Positions 7,548 to 14,900 of a DNA stretch of 33,758 bases are shown in pieces. Under the pieces are notes generated by a model that was given only the letters and a program-made list of their open reading frames with translations, was not told the origin of the DNA and searched no databases. Both the position numbers and the translations under genes were made by a program. The stretch comes from Anaerolineales bacterium (GTDB lineage Bacteria; Chloroflexota; Anaerolineae; Anaerolineales; Villigracilaceae), in assembly GCA_016789345.1 (NCBI GenBank), contig JAEURG010000011.1, positions 1-33,758 on the forward strand, in the 5' to 3' direction. The stretch's first letter is position 1. Every line of letters begins with the position of its first letter.

Positions 7548-8522
7548 TTACAACGCCACCAATTCCCCACTATGTTTTGCATCGTAGCCTGTTAATGAAT
7601 TTAATAAATTACGAAAGTCCGCGGTTTGGATGTAATCCAACAAATGATTTAAGTTCTTCTGTTCTTCTTTTTGCAAAACAAAATCGTAACGCTCTTCAAA
7701 CAGTGGAATGAAATCAAGATGATATTGATGTGCGGCGGCTTGCAGACCGAGAGATACATCTGCTTTGTTTTGGGCGATTAAATTCGCCGCTTCACTATGT
7801 GTTTTGACTTGTTTCTCATACCCATCTATTTTCTCCACTGGAAGTTTGATTCGTTTTAATTCAGCATCTAACCACAAGCGTGTGCCTGACCCTGCATTCC
7901 GATTAACAAAACGAATATTTGGTTTTGCAATATCACTTAATTTTTTAATATTTTTCGGATTATCTTTTGCAAGTATCAAACCTTGTGTGCGATAAGCCAA
8001 CGTAACCACTTCTACATTTCTTTCTGGAAACAAATGTTTGACAAATGGTGTGTTATATTCGCCATTTTCATCTAATAGATGCGACCCTGAAATTTGGCAC
8101 AAGCCTTGACGTAAATTTACCAATCCATCTAAAGAACCGACGGGCATACTTAATAATGTGACATGCTTGGATAAATGTTCAGCAATGCCTTCAATGGCTA
8201 AATCGTGGCTACCTGAAAAAATAAGCGAAGGTTTTTTGCTTTTAGGCAAAACAACTTCTTGTAATAATAAAGCATCAGATTTTGCTCTATAAAATTTTTC
8301 AGTTACTTTTCCGCGTTTACGAATTTCACTTACTTCAATCAAATTGGCAGACTCAAGCGTCAGAATATGATGACGTATCCACGCGGGAGACTGTTTCAAG
8401 GTCCGCGCGAGAAGCGTGAGTGTAGCAGGTGATGCCATCAGCAGGCGTAAAATATCCAAGCGGTGAGAATCCGCCAGCACTTTTATTTTGTCAAAAGAAT
8501 TAAGGGAATGAATCGTTTTCAT
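7548..8522 (-). CDS. Winged-helix regulator with PBP-like oxyanion sensor domain
   Basis: 324 residues. Residues ~8-75 form an ArsR-like winged helix (KVLADSHRLDILRLLMASPATLTLLARTLKQSPAWIRHHILTL, split by the usual turns). From ~100 to the end it resembles the PBP-like domain of molybdate/tungstate regulators: LIFSGSHDLAIEGIAEHL, GSLDGLVNLRQGLCQISGSHLLDENGEYN, LAYRTQGLILAKDNP, VNRNAGSGTRLWLDAEL and KADVSLGLQAAAHQY. In known systems this domain is more often joined to ModE-like or excisionase-type helices. It should sense intracellular tungstate or molybdate and control the cluster downstream and itself. A partial copy of the tupA operator overlaps its start. Confidence 0.85.
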   Translation of the reverse strand: MKTIHSLNSFDKIKVLADSHRLDILRLLMASPATLTLLARTLKQSPAWIRHHILTLESANLIEVSEIRKRGKVTEKFYRAKSDALLLQEVVLPKSKKPSLIFSGSHDLAIEGIAEHLSKHVTLLSMPVGSLDGLVNLRQGLCQISGSHLLDENGEYNTPFVKHLFPERNVEVVTLAYRTQGLILAKDNPKNIKKLSDIAKPNIRFVNRNAGSGTRLWLDAELKRIKLPVEKIDGYEKQVKTHSEAANLIAQNKADVSLGLQAAAHQYHLDFIPLFEERYDFVLQKEEQKNLNHLLDYIQTADFRNLLNSLTGYDAKHSGELVAL

Positions 8523-8541
8523 ATAAAGAAAAACTTAATCG
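8521..8541. promoter_or_regulatory. Second operator-like half-site at the regulator start
   Basis: AAGAAAAACTTAATCG (8526/7-8541 region) repeats the A-tract and right arm of the palindrome in front of tupA. The left arm here is degenerate (ATATAAAG). It overlaps the start codon of the winged-helix regulator, as expected for autoregulation. Confidence 0.45.
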
Positions 8542-8573
8542 TGAGTCTACTCCAAACGATGTGCTGAGTCAAA

Positions 8574-8603
8574 TTGACAAATGGCTTAGGCTTGTGATAT
8601 AAA
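8574..8603 (+). promoter_or_regulatory. Sigma-70-like promoter driving the SAM riboswitch
   Basis: A consensus -35 TTGACA (8574-8579) and a -10 TATAAA (8598-8603) are separated by 18 bases, with an extended -10 TG at 8595-8596. The riboswitch aptamer begins about 20 bases further on. Confidence 0.65.
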
Positions 8604-8621
8604 AAAGAAAAAGAACGCTGT

Positions 8622-8782
8622 ACTCATCCAGAGAGGCGGAGGGACCGACCCTTTGAAACCTCGGCAACCCGTTAGCGGTTAGCAATCAGCCGTTAGCAAT
8701 TAGCCCAAACGCTAATCGCTAAAAGCAAACCGCTAAAAACGGTGCCAACTTCGGCAATTGATTTATCAATTGACAGATGAGA
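8622..8782 (+). ncRNA. SAM-I (S-box) riboswitch aptamer
   Basis: The class I SAM aptamer core is recognisable in order: P1 5' strand CTCATC (8623-8628), GAGGCGGAGGGA, the kink-turn side ending TTTGAAACCTC, GGCAACC, then GGTGCC (8741-8746), a P4 hairpin CAATTG...CAATTG, and the P1 3' strand GATGAG (8776-8781). P3, normally a short hairpin, is expanded to about 80 nt by a dispersed repeat. Such switches turn off methionine/SAM genes when SAM is high. The next gene is a GNAT acetyltransferase. The only obvious target, metH, lies 3.1 kb downstream on the same strand. Confidence 0.9.
8671..8741. repeat. Dispersed inverted repeat in riboswitch P3 loop
   Basis: The P3 extension is built from alternating GTTAGCAATTAGC and GCTAATCGCTAAAA words that pair with one another. 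A related copy with the same order of words lies at 33563-33615, next to tRNA-Ala, so this is a genomic repeat family. It does not look like part of the ancestral riboswitch. Confidence 0.65.
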
Positions 8783-8800
8783 GATGATATGAAATTCATG

Positions 8801-8831
8801 TCGCCTCTCATTTTGCGAGAGGCGATTTTGT
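8801..8831 (+). terminator. Riboswitch expression-platform terminator
   Basis: Stem TCGCCTCTC (8801-8809) pairs perfectly with GAGAGGCGA (8817-8825) and is followed by a T-rich run (ATTTTGTTG). The 5' arm can instead pair with the P1 3' strand: ATGAGAG at 8777-8783 with CTCTCAT at 8805-8811. This is the classical choice between SAM-bound termination and antitermination. Confidence 0.75.
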
Positions 8832-8845
8832 TGTAAAAATCCGTT

Positions 8846-8968
8846 GGTCGAGTAGATTGAGGCGATAGCCGAAACCGTATTGGGACCAACAGTAAACAGG
8901 AAAAGAAATATTTTTGAAACGTGGTGGTTTCGATACGACACTCGCTTCGCTCGTGTCTACTCAACCAC
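8846..8968. repeat. Two facing copies of a GGTTGAGTAG/CGAAACC palindromic repeat
   Basis: One copy runs 8846-8891 (GTTGGTCGAGTAG ... GAAACCGTATTGGGACCAAC). The second, 8924-8968, is in opposite orientation (GTGGTTTCGATACG ... CTCGCTTCGCTCG ... CTACTCAACCACC). They fill the space between the riboswitch terminator and the acetyltransferase gene. The end of the second copy supplies the GAGG used as ribosome site by that gene. Confidence 0.6.
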
Positions 8969-8978
8969 CGAGGTATAA

Positions 8979-9413
8979 ATGACCAAGCAAATAAAAATTT
9001 CTCTTGCAACCACAAACGATGCACCTGACATTGCTCGATTAAACCTTCTTTTCAATGAAGGACATAAATCTGCTGAAGCGATTGCATCAGATATGGCAAA
9101 CCCTGCTTGTGTTGAAAGCGTGATTCTCGCAAAAACATCTGACCAAACGATTGGATTTGCTTTAATACGAATTGTGCGGACAGTTTTGTATATGACACCT
9201 CACGCCGAATTGACCGAGTTATATGTAATGGAAGAATTTCGTCAGCAAGGTGTAGCCAGTGACTTGATTGCCTTTGCTGAAAAAATTGCCAAGCAAAAAG
9301 GTGCAAAAAGCATTCTTATCCAAACAGGTGACGATAATATTCCTGCTTTGTCTTTGTATCACAAGCATGGATATGAAGAATATGATGTAGTATTGAAGAA
9401 AGACTTAAAGTAA
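8979..9413 (+). CDS. GNAT-family N-acetyltransferase
   Basis: 144 residues with the GNAT fold: N-terminal ISLATTNDAPDIARL, the beta-4 segment HAELTELYVMEEFRQQGVASDLI whose RQQGVA is the acetyl-CoA pyrophosphate loop, and a C-terminal DDNIPALSLYHKHGYEEYDVVLKKDL. It acetylates an amine using acetyl-CoA; the substrate cannot be inferred. GAGG six bases before the ATG at 8979 supports the start. It is the first gene after the SAM riboswitch, but this family is not a usual SAM-switch target. It is probably part of the inserted island. Confidence 0.88.
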   Translation: MTKQIKISLATTNDAPDIARLNLLFNEGHKSAEAIASDMANPACVESVILAKTSDQTIGFALIRIVRTVLYMTPHAELTELYVMEEFRQQGVASDLIAFAEKIAKQKGAKSILIQTGDDNIPALSLYHKHGYEEYDVVLKKDLK

Positions 9414-9417
9414 TTGT

Positions 9418-9720
9418 ATGACCGAAAAAACAAAACTCACTGGCGGACTCGAAAAAACCGTCACATGGGTTTGGTTGGAAAATAACCAACTCAAAATAGA
9501 GTATTATGATTTCAGTGAAGAGGCACAAAATACTTTTGGCAATGACATTGCTTATATTTTGACCGTAAGTGATATGAATAAGATATGTTTGATCACAAGG
9601 CAAAATGAAGCATCATTACTTCAATGGCTGAGCGAAAATTTTCAATCATATTTTGAAATCAAGAAATGGCTGGAAGAGAATAAAATTAAGTTTGAAAAAG
9701 AGATTGATAGTTGGGCTTAA
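9418..9720 (+). CDS. Small hypothetical protein
   Basis: I do not recognise this 100-residue protein. It has no signal peptide or membrane helix. It is mixed beta/alpha: aromatic-rich strands (TVTWVWLENNQLKIEYYDF) and an acidic middle precede a C-terminal amphipathic helix ending EKEIDSWA. It starts 5 bases after the acetyltransferase stop, suggesting co-transcription. The last 13 bases of its coding region (ATAGTTGGGCTTA) recur at 10489-10501, beyond the transposase unit, so its 3' end marks an insertion or recombination boundary. Confidence 0.6.
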   Translation: MTEKTKLTGGLEKTVTWVWLENNQLKIEYYDFSEEAQNTFGNDIAYILTVSDMNKICLITRQNEASLLQWLSENFQSYFEIKKWLEENKIKFEKEIDSWA

Positions 9721-9771
9721 TTGTTTTTGTAAATTTTACTTATGTATTGCTTATATCGCATCGGGACGCTA

Positions 9772-9869
9772 CGCAGTCCCTCGCTCAGTGCATGAAAGTC
9801 CACTACTCATGCAATTAGCCCGAAGATCTTTCACGAACTGAGGCAGGACTTTAGTCCGCCGATTCACGG
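9772..9869 (+). repeat. Left structured repeat of the transposase unit
   Basis: About 98 nt. CCTCGCTCAGT (9779-9789) can pair with ACTGAGGCAGG (9837-9847), leaving an inner stem-loop. A small GGACTTTAGTCC hairpin follows, and the element ends CCGCCGATTCACGG. It matches the right copy at 10336-10436 in its 5' word and in its last ~35 nt. It lies directly before the transposase start. Confidence 0.7.
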
Positions 9870-9883
9870 AAAGGAAACAAAAC

Positions 9884-10297
9884 ATGACCTACTGGCGACT
9901 CCACTACCATCTCATCTGGTCAACTCGTGATAGAGAACCAAGCCTTATACTCGAACGTGAGAAAATGTTTTATAGTGTTTTGTATAAAAAAGCAGAAGAA
10001 CTTGATATAAAAATTCACGCCGCTGGAAATGTAGAAGACCATGCTCATGTGGTTGCATCCATTCCGCCGAAATTATCTATCGCGGATTGTGTTCGTCACC
10101 TAAAAGGTGCAAGTGCTTATGCTATCAATCACATGGATGGAAGTGATGGTCAATTCAAATGGCAAGCAGGTTATGGTGCCTTGACGATTGGAGAGAAATC
10201 TTTACCCATTGTGATGGAATATGCCGCAAAACAAAAAGAACATCACAAAAATGGAAATGTGAATGAATATTATGAGAGAATTGATTTAGAAGAATAA
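9884..10297 (+). CDS. Y1 (IS200/IS605 or RAYT-like) transposase
   Basis: 137 residues, a full-length HUH/Y1 transposase. The pair of metal-binding His is His53/His55 in EDHAHVVASIPP. The nucleophile is probably Tyr113 in VMEYAAKQKEHH. The N-terminal YWRLHYHLIWSTRDREP strand and the KWQAGYGALTIG turn are typical of the family. It cuts and rejoins single-stranded DNA next to hairpins. AAGGAA precedes the ATG at 9884. No TnpB or IscB partner is adjacent. Placement between two copies of a structured repeat resembles REP-associated transposases. Confidence 0.88.
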   Translation: MTYWRLHYHLIWSTRDREPSLILEREKMFYSVLYKKAEELDIKIHAAGNVEDHAHVVASIPPKLSIADCVRHLKGASAYAINHMDGSDGQFKWQAGYGALTIGEKSLPIVMEYAAKQKEHHKNGNVNEYYERIDLEE

Positions 10298-10335
10298 TGT
10301 TTGAAAATAAATGTAGCTTGTTCAATCATCATCGC

Positions 10336-10436
10336 GTCGGATTAAAATCCTCGCTCAGTACAAAGAAGCCCCGAAGGGGCTTAAGCGCGAAGCGCTTCCA
10401 CGAACTGAGGCAGGGATTTATCCCGCCGATTTACGG
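10336..10436 (+). repeat. Right structured repeat of the transposase unit
   Basis: A direct-orientation copy of the 9772-9869 repeat. It has hairpin GGATTAAAATCC, CCTCGCTCAGT (10349-10359), inner hairpins GAAGCCCCGAAGGGGCTT and GCGCGAAGCGC, then CACGAACTGAGGCAGG and GGGATTTATCCC. It ends CCGCCGATTTACGG. The inner loop differs in sequence from the left copy, but the flanking words and paired arms are conserved. That indicates selection on structure. Confidence 0.7.
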
Positions 10437-10555
10437 CGCACCAACTTTTGAGCAGGATTTTATTCTTTGGCTATGGAATAAGAAATAAATAGTTGGGCTT
10501 AGGATTTTTAATAATTGTGCAGTTTAGTTATTGAATAAGAAAAGATTAGAGTTAT

Positions 10556-11932
10556 ATGATATCTTCTTTGAAAAACACGTTTCAAAAATATAGCTTACCT
10601 ATAAAGCTAGGAGGTAAGGATATCTATTCTTTTCTAGAGAAATATTTCAGTTCCTATAGAACCGATTTAGATGCTTTACTTGAAGGAAATTATCTTAATA
10701 AGAGTAATTATTCTGATTTAGTAAAAACAAAAAAATTAATAACCGCTTTTTCTCAAGATATTCTTGAGGCAATTGACTTGTATTTTCAAGGATATATATC
10801 AGAATCATATATTGTTTTTTCAAAAAGAATGGATGAAATTCAAGGTTCTTTGATTTATAAAGAAATAGCAAAGAATAATGAATATCGATTTGCCAGAATC
10901 CGAATTGGTCAAGGCAAAGACTGGAAAGACCTTTTTCACATACCATTTGATAAGCGAGAGCTGGTAAAGGGATACAGATATAGTATCGCTGGCTTTCCTA
11001 GCTTATATCTCGCTGGGAATGGTAGCTTTAATTCATCTGCCAAACCAGGTGATTATGATGCTGCTCTTTCCTTAGCTTGGTTTGAAACAGGAATGCCCGG
11101 CAATTTTTACTGGTCTAAATTTAGATTGAAATCTGTTGAACCAATAAAAATATTAGATCTTACATTTTCACCTTTTTCATCTGTTACTGTTAGAAACAAG
11201 GTTTACACTTCGATTTTTGGGAAAAAACCTGTGGAAAATTTTATTATAAACTCCTTAATAACTTATCCCTTAACAGCAGCTTGCTCATTAATTTCAGAAG
11301 GTAAGAATAAACCTTTTGTTCCCGAATATATAATCCCTCAAATGTTGTTAAGTTGGGTGAGGAAAAATGCTAGTTGTAGAGGTATCGCCTATTTATCAAA
11401 TTCACATATAGAGCATGTTCGACATTACAATGCTTTTAATGTTGTATTACCTCCAGTATCTTTTGAAAAGAAAGGGTATTGTTCAAAATTGAGAAGCGAG
11501 TTTAATATTTCAAAACCACAAAATGTAGACCTTTCAGAAAAATTTGGACAACTAAGGACTAAATTCAATAAAATTAAACAATTTAGAGATTTACTCACTG
11601 ATCTATCTAAAACCAAATTAGCTGTGGATAGTGTTAGGGAAATACTTTCTATTTGCAATAGTTTTATTTATATATATGAAGAGATAAGAGATAGAAAAGC
11701 TCAAAACATTGAATTTGTATATGAATATATTGAAACCTTAATCATTTGCTCGCAAAGGTTTTCCACAGAAAAATATCATGACATTATGGTTTGTGAAGTT
11801 AAGAATTTTTCAGCTAACAACACTAGTCACTTGAAAGATTGTGAAAAAATCTGGAAAGAATGGAAAACTACTCAGAAGGTATTTATTGATTTTTCAAATT
11901 TTGATATGCTTTACTTTCAAAAAAATATGTAA
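10556..11932 (+). CDS. RES-domain-like protein, large variant
   Basis: 458 residues, strikingly AT-rich beside its neighbours. Residues ~110-180 resemble the RES fold: YRFARIRIG (Arg111/114/116), LFHIPFDKRELVKGYRYSIAGFPSLYLAG (Arg141, Tyr142, Tyr151) and AWFETGMP (Glu177). This keeps the Arg-Tyr-Glu order of RES proteins, some of which are NAD-degrading toxins paired with Xre antitoxins. Residues 1-105 and ~300-458 are helical and of unknown function. There is no Xre-like gene next to it, so a classic toxin pair is not shown. It lies between the transposase unit and metH and is probably horizontally acquired. The assignment rests on motif recognition alone. Confidence 0.55.
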   Translation: MISSLKNTFQKYSLPIKLGGKDIYSFLEKYFSSYRTDLDALLEGNYLNKSNYSDLVKTKKLITAFSQDILEAIDLYFQGYISESYIVFSKRMDEIQGSLIYKEIAKNNEYRFARIRIGQGKDWKDLFHIPFDKRELVKGYRYSIAGFPSLYLAGNGSFNSSAKPGDYDAALSLAWFETGMPGNFYWSKFRLKSVEPIKILDLTFSPFSSVTVRNKVYTSIFGKKPVENFIINSLITYPLTAACSLISEGKNKPFVPEYIIPQMLLSWVRKNASCRGIAYLSNSHIEHVRHYNAFNVVLPPVSFEKKGYCSKLRSEFNISKPQNVDLSEKFGQLRTKFNKIKQFRDLLTDLSKTKLAVDSVREILSICNSFIYIYEEIRDRKAQNIEFVYEYIETLIICSQRFSTEKYHDIMVCEVKNFSANNTSHLKDCEKIWKEWKTTQKVFIDFSNFDMLYFQKNM

Positions 11933-11968
11933 TTAATGCTGGAATTAACTTATAAAGGAACTAACTTA

Positions 11969-14900
11969 ATGACTCAACGCAAATACACAAACCGCTCATA
12001 CCTTGATGCCCTCGAAAAGAAAGTACTTGTCTTTGATGGTGCCATGGGAACGAGCTTACAACTACAAAATTTAACTGCCGAACATTTCGGTGGCGAACAA
12101 TACAATGGATGTAATGACTATCTCGTCATTTCATACCCTGAAGCTGTAGAAAAAGTCCATCGTTCGTTTCTTGAAGTGGGTGTGGATGTGCTTGAAACAG
12201 ATACATTCCGTTCCAATCGTTTGACGATGCAAGAATATCAATTGCAAGATCGCATTATTGAAATCAATGTCGCGGCCGCGTCTTTGGCAAAAAGACTCGC
12301 CAATGAATATGCTGAGAAAACTGGTCAACCACGTTTTGTGGCTGGTTCGATTGGACCTTCAGGAAAATTACCATCCACCAATGATCCTGAATTATCAAAT
12401 GTTAAATATGATGAGTTGATTGATACTTTCCGCGAACAAGCCGTTGGGTTAATCAAAGGTGGTGTGGATGTTTTGTTAATTGAAACATCACAAGATATTC
12501 TCGAAGTCAAAGCCGCCATCACGGGTTTGCATCAAGCTTTCAGCGAAACAAATGTTTATTTGCCGATTCAGGCTCAGGTCACGCTTGATACGACGGGTCG
12601 CATGTTGCTTGGCACCGATATCAATGCGTCGCTCACAATCCTTGAAGGTATGGGCATTGATGTCTTTGGTCTCAATTGTTCCACTGGACCCGAACACATG
12701 CGCGAGCCAATTCGTTTTCTTGGCGAAAATGCAACCTTGCCAGTTTCATGTATTCCAAACGCGGGGCTTCCATTGAATGTCGATGGTCAAGCCGTGTATC
12801 CGCTTGAACCTGAACCGTATGCAAATGACATGTATGAATTTGTGACCAAACATAATATTTCTATTGTGGGTGGATGTTGTGGCACGACTCCTGAACATTT
12901 AAAATTATTGATTCAAAAATTAGATAATCATCCACATCCCAAACGACCGCTTCATTCTACGCCTCAGCTTTCATCTGCTATGTCAGCTATTGCTATGCGT
13001 CAAGAGCCTGCTCCTACCTTGCTTGGTGAAAGATGTAATTCACAAGGCTCACGCAAATTTAAAAAACTTTTGCTCGAAGAAGATTACGATGGCATTTTAG
13101 ATATTGCCCGCGAACAAGTTGCTGGTGGTGCTCATGCCTTAGATATTTGTGTGGCTGTCACCGAACGCGCCGATGAAGGCGAACAAATGCGCAAGGTGAT
13201 TAAGAAATTACAAATGGGTGTTGATGTTCCACTTGTGATTGACTCTACCGAAGTAGATGTTATCGAAATTGCATTGCAAACCGCACCTGGGCGTTGTTTG
13301 ATTAATTCCACACATCTTGAATCAGGTCGCGAAAAAGCCGATAAGATTTTTGGACTCGCAAAAAAATATAATGCCGCAGTCGTCGTAATGACCATTGATG
13401 AAGACGGCATGGCAAAAACTGCACAACGAAAATATGAAATTGCAAAACGCATTCATGATATGGCTGTCAATGACCACGGACTCAAACCCGAAGATTTAGT
13501 CTTCGATGATTTGACCTTCACCCTCGCTACTGGCGATGTTGAGTTTGTTGACTCTGCCAAAGAAACCATCGAAGGCATTCGCCTCATCAAAAAGAATTTA
13601 CCTGGCGTAATGACTTCATTAGGTGTTAGTAATTTATCTTTCGGTCTTGCACCGCAAGCACGACCTGCTTTGAACTCGGTGATGTTGTATTACTGTGTGC
13701 AAGCAGGTTTGGATATGGCAATCGTTAATCCAACACACGTCCAACCGTATGCTGAAATTGATGAAGTGGAACGCAAATTATGTGAAGACCTTATCTTCAA
13801 TCGTCGTGAAGATGCACTTCAATTATTCATTCAACATTTTGAAAATGTTGAGGTCTCAACTGATTCAGGAATCGCAGACCCAACCGAAGGCATGACTCCT
13901 GAACAAAGATTGCACTGGAAAATTTTGCATCGTGTCAAAGATGGCGTTGAAGCCGATATTGATGAAATCATTAATCGCGGCGTTTTACCCTCTCCCAATG
14001 GGAGAGGGCAGGGTGAGGGAGAAAGCAAGCCAATCAAACAGAATCCTCGCCTGCCAGAAGAACTCAAAGAACGCATTCGTGAACTTCGTCAAAATGCTAC
14101 TGAAGCAGAACAATTATTGTGGCAACTTCTCCGTAACCGTGCAGTTCATGATGCAAAATTCCGCAGACAACATCCAATCAAAGGATATATTCTTGATTTC
14201 TACTGCCATGATGCAAAATTAGCAATTGAGTTAGATGGAAGTGGTCATTTAAAAGACAAGCAAATTAAACATGATGAAGAAAGAACAAAAATCTTAAATG
14301 AACAAGAAATTCGTGTCTTAAGATTTTGGAACAGTGATGTATTGAATAATACAGAAACTGTGTTAAATGAGATTTGGATTGCTTTGGATGAAGCATCTGC
14401 GACCGCCCTCACCCCTAACCCCTCTCCCGTCGGAGAGGGGGACTCTGCCCTTACTAAACATGATATTGCAGTGCATACATTAAATAATGTTTTATTGCCT
14501 GCAATGAAAGAAGTTGGTGACAAATTCGGTGCAGGTGAATTGATTCTTCCATTTGTTTTGCAATCTGCCGAAGTGATGAAGAAAACGGTTGCTCACCTCG
14601 AAAATTATCTCGAAAAGATGGAAGGTGTTACCAAAGGAACAGTTGTTATCGCAACCGTTTATGGTGATGTGCATGATATTGGAAAAAATTTAGTCAAAAC
14701 CATTCTTGCGAACAATGGTTACACGGTTGTTGATTTAGGAAAACAAGTTCCTGCTGAAACCATTATCACCAAAGCGGTAGAGGTCAATGCTACTGCGATT
14801 GGTTTATCTGCTTTGTTAGTTTCCACGTCCAAGCAAATGCCGTTGATAGTAAATGAACTGCATAGGCGCGGACACAAATTCCCCGTCTTGATTGGAGGCG

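Larger units (their letters stand above)
9707..10501. mobile_element. Transposase unit bounded by 13-bp direct repeats
   Basis: ATAGTTGGGCTTA occurs at 9707-9719 and again at 10489-10501. Between them lie a structured repeat, a Y1 transposase gene, a second structured repeat and a short tail. Y1 transposases do not normally make target duplications. The direct repeats may therefore mark recombination or an unusual element rather than a standard IS200 insertion. Confidence 0.5.

Noticed and set aside
8693..9024. Two minus-strand open frames over the riboswitch region
   Set aside because: They cover the SAM aptamer, its terminator and palindromic repeats, which explain the sequence better; no protein-like pattern was seen.
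9772..10436. CRISPR-like array
   Set aside because: Only two copies of a ~100-nt hairpin repeat flank a transposase; there are no short regular repeats with unique spacers and no cas genes.
10297..10488. Open frame of 63 codons after the transposase
   Set aside because: Most of it is the right structured repeat read as protein; it has no ribosome site and no family features. It was kept as part of the mobile unit only.
11936..11968. Upstream ATG for metH
   Set aside because: It has no ribosome site, while the ATG at 11969 follows AAAGGAAC and gives the N-terminus expected for the family.
13932..14222. Separate gene for the DUF559 protein in another frame
   Set aside because: The recognisable DUF559 residues are in the metH frame; the alternative frame gives no family match.
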